Origin: Neocallimastix lanati (nom. inval.)
Taxonomy: Eukaryota; Neocallimastigomycota; Neocallimastigomycetes; Neocallimastigales; Neocallimastigaceae
Assembly (NCBI GenBank): GCA_016946835.1
Contig: JACVTC010000072.1
Span: 632,501 to 675,000 of the forward strand
Reading direction: 5' to 3'
Length of the DNA: 42,500 bases
Position 1 is the first letter of the stretch, and the number at the start of each line of letters is the position of its first letter. Positions 19,875-30,051 of the stretch are shown here, piece after piece. A model generated the notes under the pieces. That model worked only from the letters and a program-made list of their open reading frames with translations, had not been told where the DNA came from and searched no databases. The position numbers were made by a program, and so were the translations under genes.

Positions 19875-20380
19875 CAAGACTTGTTTATCAGGAATAGAGT
19901 CTATTAATAATAAAAAATCTACAGAATCACCAAAAAAGTTTAACAATTTTGACACATGCAACACCATTTTATATTCGTTATGAAGGTGCTTTGACTCTAT
20001 AATAGGAAAGCTGTTATTAGTAAATTAGGAGCAAATTTTGAACCAACAATTATTTTTAAAGTAAAAGATATTTTAGGTAAACAAAATAATTATTTTTCTT
20101 TTACTTTACATATATTAATTATTATAAAATGTTTCCTTTTTTTTTTTTTTTTTTTTTTCTTTACATTATTATTATAAATAATATTTATTATTGCAATATT
20201 AAATTTATATAAATAGATAGATATGTTAGTTTAAATATGATTGATGTCACTGTAACCAAATTTGATAATTTAATGATGATAAAACAACAGGGAATTGCCA
20301 TGGATATATTACAGGATGAATTTAAAACATGGCATGGTACTCATATTGTTTCTTACTCAGTACATAAGAGAAAAAGATGA
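19875..20380 (+). pseudogene. Decayed gene of unknown family with a remaining intron
   Basis: The plus strand reads SLTILTHATPFYIRYEGAL (about 19941-20000), then TAA TAG. One frame over it continues YNRKAVISKLGANFEPTIIF KVKDIL to 20076. A GT-AG intron at 20077-20216 joins in phase to DRYVSLNMIDVTVTKFDN, then a stretch ending VSYSVHKRKR, with TGA at 20378-20380. Amino-acid composition and the clean splice junction show that this was a gene. The stop and frameshift in the first exon suggest it is dead, unless another exon arrangement avoids them. I do not recognise the family. Confidence 0.4.
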
Positions 20381-21294
20381 AGACGAAATAGTAAAAAAAA
20401 AAAAAAAAATAAAAAAAATAAAAATTATTTATGTGAAAAATAAAATTATTTTTAAATAATTCCATATTTTTATAACTTATATATGATATAAAGATTATTA
20501 AAAATATCATAAAAAAAATAAAAAAAAAAATAAAAAAAGAAATTAATTAAATTTTCTTTTTGGTATACATTAAAAGATTAAAAGATTAAAAGCATGTATA
20601 ATTAATAAATTCTTTTATATATATGGACATAAAAATATATATATATATATATATTTATATATATGTACATATATAAATAATTTCAGAAAAAAAAATTTTT
20701 TTTTAAATTAATTATAATAATTAAATAATAATTATTAATATAAATATATGAATATTAAAAAAAAAATTTTTTTTTTCAATTTTTTTTCATTTTCTTTCAT
20801 TTAATTAATTAAAATTTATTCTTTATTAAAAGAAAAATATTTGAAAATTTTGAATTTGAAATGCCTTAATGGTAACATAATTTAAAATCTCTTTTCTTAT
20901 CTTAAATATATATATACGTTTATACTTATATTGATTAAAGCCTTTCTTCTTTTTCATAATTAATATTAAAATGTTTTATGAATTTCAAAAAATAAATTAA
21001 AAAAATATATATAAATTATAGTAATTATAGTATATTTAAATAAATTATTAATAAATAGTCTTGAAATATCTTTTTTATTTTTTTTTTATTTCCATTCAAT
21101 TATAAAAATACATTAATTATATATTAAATTAAGTATTATATTTAAAGCTCAACTAAATATTAAATAATAATAATAATTTATTAATTGTTTAATTTTGAAA
21201 TTTGTCTCTTTACAATATCCTTTTTTTTTTGTTTTTTTTTTTAATAATAAAAATAATAATAAAAATAATAATAAAAATAATAATAATAGTAATA

Positions 21295-21355
<61 letters not shown>

Positions 21356-21495
21356 TTATTATTTCTCTAATTAATTGTATTATTAAAGAAATATTTTTTA
21401 TTATTAATTACTATCTTTTATTTGAATATATTTATATTTATAAAATATGTACATTCATATATTTATTTAGTATGATTATTTAAATTTTTTAACTT
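20381..21495. other. Intergenic region upstream of the helicase
   Basis: A/T-only sequence with A and T homopolymers and TA repeats. It ends with an (AAT)n microsatellite at about 21298-21352, 145 bp before the helicase ATG. The open frame over that microsatellite is poly-Asn and aliphatic filler, not a gene. Confidence 0.6.
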
Positions 21496-24400
21496 ATGAT
21501 GGATTATCCAGATATTGATCATTTAGGAAAATATAAAGAATTTGCAGAAGTTACTGAAAATAATACAATTTTAGAATCTTACTATGGAATGAAATATTAT
21601 CAAGCGTTACCTGTACGTTATTTCAAACCATATAATAAAAAAATAAAACGTATTTTAATTTATCATTCTACTGGTACAGGAAAGACATTCGTAGCACTAT
21701 GGATAATAAACAGCTTTTTAAATGTATTTAATAAAAAAGCACTTATTTTAGTTAAAAATAAAGAAACAATTATAGAATTTAAAAAAAAAATTGCTAAATG
21801 GTATAGATATAATTATACAGATTTTACACGGCCTAATGCCTATCAGGAGTTTACTGACAAAAATATTGAATTTAATACATATAATTCATTTTGTAGTAAT
21901 ATAAAATCAATGGAAGATGAATATTTCAAAATAAAAGATTCAAAAGAACTATTTAGAGTATATGATAAAAGACTTATAATAATTGATGAATTTCATCATT
22001 TTCGTAATTCGGAGGATAAATTAGATAAAAAAATGTTTAGAATTTTAAGTCAATTTTTATCTATTATTAAAAATGGAAGAGTGGTGTTCCTTTCTGCGAC
22101 CCCTATTTTTGATAATTCTGATGAAATTAAAAATTTAATTAAATTCATTAATCCAGAAGTCAATACTAAATATATTTCTCCAAATGATATTTATCCTTTA
22201 TTGAAAGGACGAGTTTCTTATTATTCTCCTGAAAATGCATTTATAAAACAATATTATATGGGTGAAGTAATACCAGGTATTTCTAAAAAAATAGTTAAAA
22301 TTCCAATGAAAGGGAAACAATTGGATTTCTATAAATCCTCAATTAATTGCATTAATCCTTATGGTATTGACTACGTTAAAGCTAGTTTAGGTTATCCTGT
22401 TCAAGAGGAAAAGAAAAATACATCAGACACCTCAAAATCAACTAATAAATATGTTTGGAATGTGGAGAAAGGAATAGTTAATACTAATCCTGAGATTCAA
22501 AAACAATTGGAATACTACTGTCAAGATCTAGATCAATTCAATTGTAAATTAAACTATTTTTTAGAACAAATAAATTGTAATAATCCTATCAATGGACCTG
22601 TCTTTATTTATTGTAATCTTGTTGATGGAACAGGAATTAATTATATAGCAGCTTTATTAAGTTGCTTAGGATATTATTATGTTCATAGTTTTTCTCATTT
22701 AAATGAAGTTAAAAAAGCAAAAGAAAGAAGGGATCAATTCAATAAAGAAATAAATGTAAATGAAAAAATTGGTAAAAAATATTGGAATTTTACCTTTATC
22801 AGTGGTGATAAACAACTTTGTCCCAATTTAAATGAACGACTTCAACTATTTAATAGTCAAGAAAATGTTCATGGTGAACTCATTAAAATATTAATTGGTA
22901 GTGAGGTGACATCTGAAGCTCTAGATATTAAAAATGTTCGACAAGTTCATATTTTTACGCCTCATTGGAATTATGAAAGAATTCATCAGGTAATTGGAAG
23001 AACTTGTCGATTAGATACTCATGAGCATCTTCCTCCAGAAGAAAGATTTATTCAAATTTATATTTATATGGCGTATAATCCTAATATTCCATGTCAGAAC
23101 GATGCTAAGTATAGTATTGATTATAAAAAATTATATTTAAGTGAGATCAAAAAAAAGTATTCTGATTCTGTGATTCAATTTATACGTAATTCCTCCATCG
23201 AAAGTATCATTAAAAAAAATCGATTAGAAGAATTTCAAGATCTTAAGGATCTCACTTATTCAAATGATTATAAAACGTACATAAAAACATCCATAACTTC
23301 TATTATTTTTGATAAATTAAATGAATTATTTCAGCAGGGTCATTCTGCTATAAGTACTTCAGAACTCACTAAACAGTGTAAAAAATTCCCACACAATATT
23401 GTATTAATGTCAATTCAATATTTCTGTCGTCGAAAAATTCAATTTATCATTCAAAATACACCCTATTTACTAAAAATGATAAATTATACTTTATATTTAG
23501 AGCCAATTTATCATTCATTTATCCCTCAATCCGTTTTAGGATCTACTACTCCGCTTACTTCAACAATCCCCATAACAATCTCATCATCATCAACTAATAA
23601 TAATACTAATACTAATACAAACGTTAATACGGATAGTGGTACTAATGATGCTAACATAACTTTTTCTGATATTAATTCTCTTACTCATCAAATGAAAAAT
23701 ATAGCCTTAGTAAATTCACCTACCCTATTCAATCTTATCGAATCAAAAGATAGTAAAAAGGAATCTTCAAGTTATCAAAAATATGAACTACCCGCAATAT
23801 TATTCAATAATCTTATATATAATGCCTATAGGACAAAAAATTATTTAAAAGTTTATGATTTTTTAGAAGGTTATACCAAATTGGAACATTGCTATCTACT
23901 GGAATATGCTTTAATACATCATTTAAAATTTATTAAAAAATTTTATGAGGCCTATTGGCTTCAAGAGAACTCTACATTTTATATTTCTCTTTTTATTTCT
24001 TTTTCAAATCATTCCTTCAATACCCATGGAAAGCTAATTCAAAATACTTCACATCAAACCTGGATTGAAAGTCCAATTAATCCTTATTATTTTAATTATT
24101 ATCATGATATTTTCTCCTCCTCCTCCTCCTCTTCCTCTTCCACTACGACTACTTCTTCAACTATTCGTAGTAGAAGAAGTAATAGTAGTATTAATAGCAA
24201 GAACAACAACGACAATGATAACAACCACAATAATAATAATTATAATAATATTAATAATAATATTAATAAATTAAATAAAATTTATCATAAATTGAAAAAG
24301 AATTATAATGAAAAATTGAAAGAAAGATTAGGTACACGTCAAAAATTTATTTATTTAAAAGTCAATGATTTAGATTTATATTTTCAGATAAGTCTTTCAA

Positions 24401-24858
24401 TCAAAAGTCAAAATAGTGATAATAATAATAGTAATAATAGTAATAAATCAATTCCAGTAACTGAATTACATAATAATATTAAATCTTCTTCCACTAATAA
24501 AACGGATTTATTAGAGGAAGAAGATGAACATTTTATTGCCTCTTTAATCTATTCTCTATGTTTTGATGAAATTGAAAATGACATTAATTCAGACTATCTC
24601 ATCACCAAAGAAAATAACTTGAACAATATTATCTCGAAGATTAAATATTATTGTCAACAGGAAACCAACGCCATTCAAAAGGTCATTCATCATGTCACCC
24701 AAGAAGATATAGAAGATTACTGTCAAAATCGGCCAAAGCAAGCTCATATTTTATATAACATATTAGAGATGATCCATGGAAGAATGATTTCACCCGATCA
24801 ATTTTACCAATTCAGTAAGACCTTAATTTTTAATAGTCATACCTTAGTAATTTTTTAA
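21496..24858 (+). CDS. NCLDV/linear-plasmid-type SF2 helicase
   Basis: An uninterrupted 1,120-aa frame. Superfamily 2 motifs in order: Walker A HSTGTGKT (about 57-64), DEFH box (about 162-166), SATP (about 199-202), a helicase C region with FTPHWNYERIHQVIGRTCR (about 488-505, motif VI QxxGRxxR) and LPPEER just after. The PHWN...QVIGR...LP.EER arrangement is characteristic of the D6/D11-type helicases of nucleocytoplasmic large DNA viruses and their relatives in yeast cytoplasmic linear plasmids, where they serve transcription of cytoplasmic DNA. The function here is unknown. The C-terminal half carries Thr/Asn (about 700-720), Ser/Thr/Asn (about 872-935) and Asn/Ser (about 975-990) tracts typical of host proteins. 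The frame is intact with no stops, which suggests selection or recent arrival. No capsid, polymerase or other viral gene is nearby. ATG ATG at 21496 gives two adjacent Met; I keep the first. An A27 run follows the stop by 7 nt. Confidence 0.85.
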   Translation: MMDYPDIDHLGKYKEFAEVTENNTILESYYGMKYYQALPVRYFKPYNKKIKRILIYHSTGTGKTFVALWIINSFLNVFNKKALILVKNKETIIEFKKKIAKWYRYNYTDFTRPNAYQEFTDKNIEFNTYNSFCSNIKSMEDEYFKIKDSKELFRVYDKRLIIIDEFHHFRNSEDKLDKKMFRILSQFLSIIKNGRVVFLSATPIFDNSDEIKNLIKFINPEVNTKYISPNDIYPLLKGRVSYYSPENAFIKQYYMGEVIPGISKKIVKIPMKGKQLDFYKSSINCINPYGIDYVKASLGYPVQEEKKNTSDTSKSTNKYVWNVEKGIVNTNPEIQKQLEYYCQDLDQFNCKLNYFLEQINCNNPINGPVFIYCNLVDGTGINYIAALLSCLGYYYVHSFSHLNEVKKAKERRDQFNKEINVNEKIGKKYWNFTFISGDKQLCPNLNERLQLFNSQENVHGELIKILIGSEVTSEALDIKNVRQVHIFTPHWNYERIHQVIGRTCRLDTHEHLPPEERFIQIYIYMAYNPNIPCQNDAKYSIDYKKLYLSEIKKKYSDSVIQFIRNSSIESIIKKNRLEEFQDLKDLTYSNDYKTYIKTSITSIIFDKLNELFQQGHSAISTSELTKQCKKFPHNIVLMSIQYFCRRKIQFIIQNTPYLLKMINYTLYLEPIYHSFIPQSVLGSTTPLTSTIPITISSSSTNNNTNTNTNVNTDSGTNDANITFSDINSLTHQMKNIALVNSPTLFNLIESKDSKKESSSYQKYELPAILFNNLIYNAYRTKNYLKVYDFLEGYTKLEHCYLLEYALIHHLKFIKKFYEAYWLQENSTFYISLFISFSNHSFNTHGKLIQNTSHQTWIESPINPYYFNYYHDIFSSSSSSSSSTTTTSSTIRSRRSNSSINSKNNNDNDNNHNNNNYNNINNNINKLNKIYHKLKKNYNEKLKERLGTRQKFIYLKVNDLDLYFQISLSIKSQNSDNNNSNNSNKSIPVTELHNNIKSSSTNKTDLLEEEDEHFIASLIYSLCFDEIENDINSDYLITKENNLNNIISKIKYYCQQETNAIQKVIHHVTQEDIEDYCQNRPKQAHILYNILEMIHGRMISPDQFYQFSKTLIFNSHTLVIF

Positions 24859-24865
24859 TATTTAC

Positions 24866-24866
24866 A

Positions 24867-24898
<32 letters not shown>

Positions 24899-26306
24899 TT
24901 AAATATACATTTGGAATAAAATATATAGATTAATTTAAAATCTTTTTAATACACTGTATTATCTATTAACGCTTATTATTTAAAATTCTTTATAAAAAAA
25001 AAAAAAAAAAAAACTATAAACGATTATTACTTAAAATAAATAGTTAAAAAAAATCTATTAACGCTTATTATCTAAAAATACTTTAAAAAAATATAATAGT
25101 ATATATTGTTTAAAAATAAATAATATATATAAATATATATATATTATTTGATATAATTTCATATTCTAACATATACTTTCTTTAAAAAAAAAAAAAAAAT
25201 TAGTTTAATACAATAATTAAAAATCAATAAAAAAAAATAATGAATTATTTATAAAATTTATTTATTTAATAATTTATTTTTTTAATTTTTTTTAAAAAAA
25301 ATTTTTTTTTTTTTTATTTTTTTTTTTATATTTATAAAATTTATATTTAATAAATTCTTTTATTTATTTTTTTATTAGATTTTTCATTTTTATTTTTATT
25401 TTATTATATATATATATATGTATATATATATATTTTTTTTTTTTGGTTTAAAAAAGAAGAAAAAAAAAAAAGGGTTTCAAAAAATAAAAAATAAAAAATA
25501 AATTAAAAAAAAAATAAAATAAATATTAAAACAAATAAAAAAAAAAAAAAAATTAAAATAAATTTTATAAATACAATTTCGTTAAATACGTTAAATATAA
25601 TCAACTACTACTGAAGTCTTTCACTATTACTATTGTTAACTTTTTTTTTATTGCTACTATTGCTATAATAATAATATTAATAATAAATTAATATTACAAT
25701 TTATATTTTAATTTAATTTAACTTAAGGAGAAAAAAAAAAAATATTAAATATATTCATTTTAAAATATAACAATTAGTATCTTTAACAAAAAAAATATTC
25801 AATAGAATAAATTTCATCTTTACTAAATATAAAAAAAAATATCAATAGAATAAATTAATATAATCAAAAATAAAAAAAAAAAAACGCCAAACAGAACAGA
25901 ACAGAACGGAACAAAATAGAGCGAAAGAAAAAGAAAATACCAAAAGTATAAAAAAAAAAATAAATAATAAAATAAAATAAATAAAATAAAGATAAAAATT
26001 AAGAAATAATAAATAATAATAATAATAAAAATATATATATATATATATGTCAAAGATATTAATTAAATTATAACTAATTATTTTGAAGAAAAATAAAAAA
26101 CTATTCAAAAATTATTATTATTTTTTTTATTATTAATTTTATTTTTTATTTTTTTATTTTAATTTTTTTATTTTAAAAAAATTAGTCAAATTAAGAATTA
26201 TAGAATTATAAACTTTTTTTTTTTCTTAAATTTTTTATTTTTACAAAAGTGAAAGAGTAAATAAATAATTATTTCGTACAATTTATTTTTATTCCTATTT
26301 TTATTC
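24866..26306. other. Intergenic region with A/T homopolymers
   Basis: Begins with A27 (24866-24892), followed by two related ATTAACGCTTATTAT segments (about 24964 and 25056), each just ahead of further A-rich runs. A short AGAAC pentamer repeat lies at 25889-25914. No gene is seen. Confidence 0.55.
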
Positions 26307-26334
26307 TTTTTTTTTTTTTTTTTTTTTTTTTTTT
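26307..26334. repeat. T28 homopolymer just before the GT34 start codon
   Basis: 28 T residues end 10 bp before ATG 26345, so they lie in the 5' untranslated region or core promoter of the glycosyltransferase gene. Confidence 0.7.
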
Positions 26335-26344
26335 GACAATCACT

Positions 26345-26906
26345 ATGGCAATATATGTAAGAAAAAGTAAACGTAAAACTATTCTTAATATTCTGACATG
26401 TGTTATACTAATGTACTTTACTTCAAAGTTCACCATTAGAAATATTTTAAAAGAAAATGAACTAATACAAGTGAATGAAAAACGAAAAAGAATATATAAT
26501 CATATCAATACAGTAAGTGGCTTTATGCCACTCTCTGCAGATAATAATAACGGACCTATTACTGTGGATAGAGATTCTGATGATGGTACAAAAGTCAATA
26601 TTTATTCTTTGATGTCAAAAGAGTCTGCTGAGGAAGACCAACCTTCAAATATTGATTTAAATCAAAAAGTAGCTATTGTTATGTATTCAGAAACAGTTAA
26701 AGTAAATTCTTTTGTAGAACATGCAATCAGTGAATTTTTTCAATATTCAAATATTCATGGATATCGTTTTCTTTTTAATAATCAGAGGTATGATAGAGAA
26801 AAGGAACCATTTTATATGAAAATACATGTTATTACTGAAGCCATACTAAGAGGTTTAAAAGAAAAAGAATATGACTGGGTATTGTAAGTTATTTAATTTT
26901 CAAAAA

Positions 26907-26942
<36 letters not shown>

Positions 26943-28190
26943 AATATTTCAAAAACTTAAATATATCTATTTAATAAATTATTATTTTAAAATGTTAAAA
27001 AAAAAAAAAAAAAATCTATTAAAATATAGTTATAGATTTATTAATCATTAATTAATTAATAAATAATAACAAAAATAAAAGATACATCTATCAATTTAAC
27101 ATTTATGAACCAACCATTTTATAAAATATTATTTTCATTTATTTTACTTTATTAAAATAAAAAATATATATATTTATTTATATATTTATATTTATTTACA
27201 TTTATATATTTCATATTTATATATTTATATATTTATATGTTTCATATTTATATGTTTCATATTTATATGTTTCATATTTATATATTTTATATTTATTTAT
27301 ATTTATATATTAATATATTTTATATTTATATATTTTATATTTATATTTATCTATATATTTATTTATATATTTATATTTCTCTATATTTTTGTCTCTATGA
27401 TATTAATCAATACATCACTTTATTTTTTTTTTTTTAAAAAATATTTATATAAATATTCAACGCACACATATATATATATATAATTCAATTCAATTCATCT
27501 TACAAAATATGAAATCATTATATCATTATATTTTATATTTATTTTTTATTTCTTATTTTTTATTTTTTATTTTATTGTTTTTTTTTCTTTTTTTGGTTAT
27601 ATTTCTTTTTAATAATTTAATTATATAAATATATTTATATTTATATATATATATTTATATATATATAATTTATAAATGAATAGTTGGGTAGATGGAGATG
27701 TTATTCTGGCCAATCCAAATATAAAATTACAAACGTTTTTACCGATTGATAATGAAGTACATTTAATTGCAGCTGATCGTCAAGGACTTAATTCGGGAGT
27801 ATTTTTCATTCGAGTACATCCATGGTCACTTAACTTCATATTACGTGCAGGCTCGTACACCTATTTTAATAATAGTACGTATTTTAAGTATGGGGAAGAA
27901 ACCGGTATTAATAATGTATTAATAGAATATAAGGAGGACAAGCATTATGTGATTGTACCCCCTGACTGGTTTAATGCCTATCCAGAAAAAAGAGAAAAGG
28001 GGCAATTCCTATTACATTTTTGTTTTCGTAAAGGAGAAAGTAAAAGTCGTCCGAGTGACGTACGTCAAGAACTTTCAAAAGAATCCGATTATACTGATGG
28101 TAAAACCTCAAAAGATCTACGAAAAGAGGTATTAAAATATTATAAAAAATCCAAGAGGGCACAACATCAAATTAAATTAAGAGATTCTTG

Positions 28191-28191
<1 letters not shown>
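26345..28191 (+). CDS. GT34 family glycosyltransferase (GMA12/MNN10 type)
   Basis: Two exons, 26345-26883 and 27684-28191, give 348 aa. The donor GTAAGT (26884) and the acceptor AATAG (27683) join in phase to read EYDWVFWVDGDVILANP, restoring the family's metal-binding DxD (here DGD) that neither exon has whole. A short basic N-terminus and one membrane segment (about residues 12-26, TILNILTCVILMYF) make it a type II Golgi protein. Other family landmarks are VAIVMYSE near residue 118, FYMKIHVITEAIL before the DxD, GLNSGVFFIR, and LLHFCF near the end. GT34 enzymes are alpha-galactosyl- or alpha-mannosyltransferases acting on N-glycans, so a role in cell-wall or glycoprotein galactomannan is likely. 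ATG 26345 is the first in frame. The C-terminus is basic (KKSKRAQHQIKLRDS). Confidence 0.87.
26884..27683 (+). other. 800-bp intron of the GT34 gene
   Basis: GT...AG, phase 2. It contains T and A homopolymers (about 26909-26938 and 27000-27014) and a TTCATATTTATATG-type repeat around 27190-27330. It is much longer than the FYR-gene introns of 157-200 bp, probably because of repeat growth. Confidence 0.8.

Positions 28192-28192
<1 letters not shown>

Positions 28193-28233
<41 letters not shown>
28193..28233. repeat. A41 homopolymer directly after the GT34 stop
   Basis: 41 A residues start 2 nt after the TGA. In genomic DNA of an intron-containing gene this is not a retrotransposed poly(A) tail. 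Confidence 0.75.
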
Positions 28234-28237
<4 letters not shown>

Positions 28238-28385
28238 TATTTATTTTATTTTTTTTTTTTAATTTTTTAAATTTTTTATTTTTTAAATTTTTTTAATTAT
28301 ATTTTTATTTTTATAATATATAGTATCATTATTATTGTTAACGTTGTTGTTGTTATTGTTACGGCTATTATTATAAAAATCATAC

Positions 28386-28425
<40 letters not shown>

Positions 28426-28824
28426 CACCTATTATCAATCCTATAATAAATAATAATAACAATTTTTTTTTTTTTTTAATATATAATAATAATAATAATA
28501 ATAATAATTAATAATAATAGTAATAATAATAGTAATAATAATAATAATAATTAATAAATAAAATTAATATAATTAAGCAAAAAAAAAAAAAAAAAAAAAA
28601 AATCTATTTATATTATATAAGATATATATTTTTAGAGAGAAATAGTTAATAGTAATCATAAAAGAAAAGAAATAGGATAAAAAAAAAAAAAAGAAAGAAA
28701 GAAAATAGAGTAAAAAAAATAAAAAAAATAGAGGAAATTTAGCATATATATAAATATATATATATACACTTTTTACCCCTTTAGATTTTATTTTTTATAC
28801 TCTTAATCTAATCTCTATACTTTG

Positions 28825-28862
<38 letters not shown>

Positions 28863-29322
28863 CTTTTATTTTTTATAAATATTACAATATCTATATATAT
28901 ACCAATATCATTATATCACTATATCACTATATCACTATATGTTTATCTACTCTTAACATACAATTTTTTTTTTTTTATTTTTTATTTTTCTCTTTTATTT
29001 AAATTTAATAATAAAATATTAGTATTAGTAGTATTATTTAGTAAAAAAAAAATAATAATCATAATCATAATCATAATCATAATAATAATAATAATAATAA
29101 TTATTATGATTATTATTAAAAAAAAAAAAAAGTTTAATAAAATAAATATATAATAAAAAAAATATATATATATATATTAAACAAATAGAAAATAGATAAA
29201 GTATAGTAGTAATAAAAATTATATTAATTGAAAAATAAATAAATAAATAATTATAATAAAAAAATTTTTTTTGTTAAAATTATTGCTTATTTATATATAT
29301 ATATAAAACAGTTTTATTAATA

Positions 29323-29340
<18 letters not shown>
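28234..29340. other. Microsatellite-rich intergenic region
   Basis: Contains A runs (about 28387-28423, 28580-28601, 28825-28860), AAT/AGT trinucleotide tracts (about 28485-28550), four ATATCACT-type octamers (about 28905-28940), ATAATC hexamers (29051-29080) facing a complementary ATTATTATGATTATT stretch, and no gene. Confidence 0.6.
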
Positions 29341-29344
<4 letters not shown>

Positions 29345-29353
<9 letters not shown>

Positions 29354-29790
29354 CAATCTGTACTTTATATTTAATATTCTACTATTTATTTTATTTTATT
29401 TTATTTTATTTTATTCAATCTGTACTTAACATTTATATTCTACTATTTATTTTATTTTATTTTATTTTATTTTATTCAATCTGTACTTAACATTTATATT
29501 CTACTATTTATTTTATTTTATTTTATTTTATTTTATTCAATCTGTACTTAACATTTATATTCTACTATTTATTTTATTTTATTTTATTTTATTCAATCTG
29601 TACTTCATATTTATATTCTACTATTTATTTTATTTTATTTTATTTTATTCAATCTGTACTTAACATTTAAATTCTAATATTTATTTTATTTTATTTTATT
29701 TAATCTGTACTTAACATTTATATCTTACTATTTATTTTATTTTATTTTATTCAATCTATACTTAACATTTATATTCTACTATTATTTTTA
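29345..29790. repeat. Eight-copy minisatellite, 50-62 bp unit
   Basis: The core ATTCAATCTGTACTTAACAT plus TTATATTCTACTATTTA is separated by runs of TTTTA. Copies start near 29351, 29413, 29474, 29535, 29591, 29647, 29699 and 29750. The spacing falls stepwise from 62 to about 50 bp as TTTTA units are lost. The array ends in a pure (TTTTA)n tract to about 29870. The first copy differs most (CTTTATATTTAA in the core). Confidence 0.85.
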
Positions 29791-29997
29791 TTTTATTTTA
29801 TTTTATTTTATTTTATTTTATTTTATTTTATTTTATTTTATTTTATTTTATTTTATTTTATTTTATTATTTATTTTTTTTTTTTTCATTATTCATTATTT
29901 ATTATTTATTATTATTTATTATTTTTATTTATTATTATTATTATTGTTGTTGTTTAATTTTAATTTTGATTTACAAAATTTTCTTAGCATTTTTCAA

Positions 29998-29999
<2 letters not shown>

Positions 30000-30049
<50 letters not shown>
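30000..30049. repeat. A50 homopolymer
   Basis: An uninterrupted run of 50 A, the longest homopolymer in the window. Confidence 0.75.

Positions 30050-30051
<2 letters not shown>

Noticed and set aside
21202-21483. 93-codon frame with poly-Asn before the helicase
   Set aside because: It starts at a non-ATG codon and consists of T/A homopolymers and an AAT microsatellite, with no coding character.
24065-24274. Overlapping plus-strand frame rich in Pro, Leu and Ile
   Set aside because: It is an alternate frame of the Ser/Asn-coding repeats of the helicase.
29051-29120. Regularly spaced ATAATC and ATT repeats as a CRISPR or structured RNA
   Set aside because: They are simple microsatellites without unique spacers; CRISPR arrays are not expected in a fungal nuclear genome.
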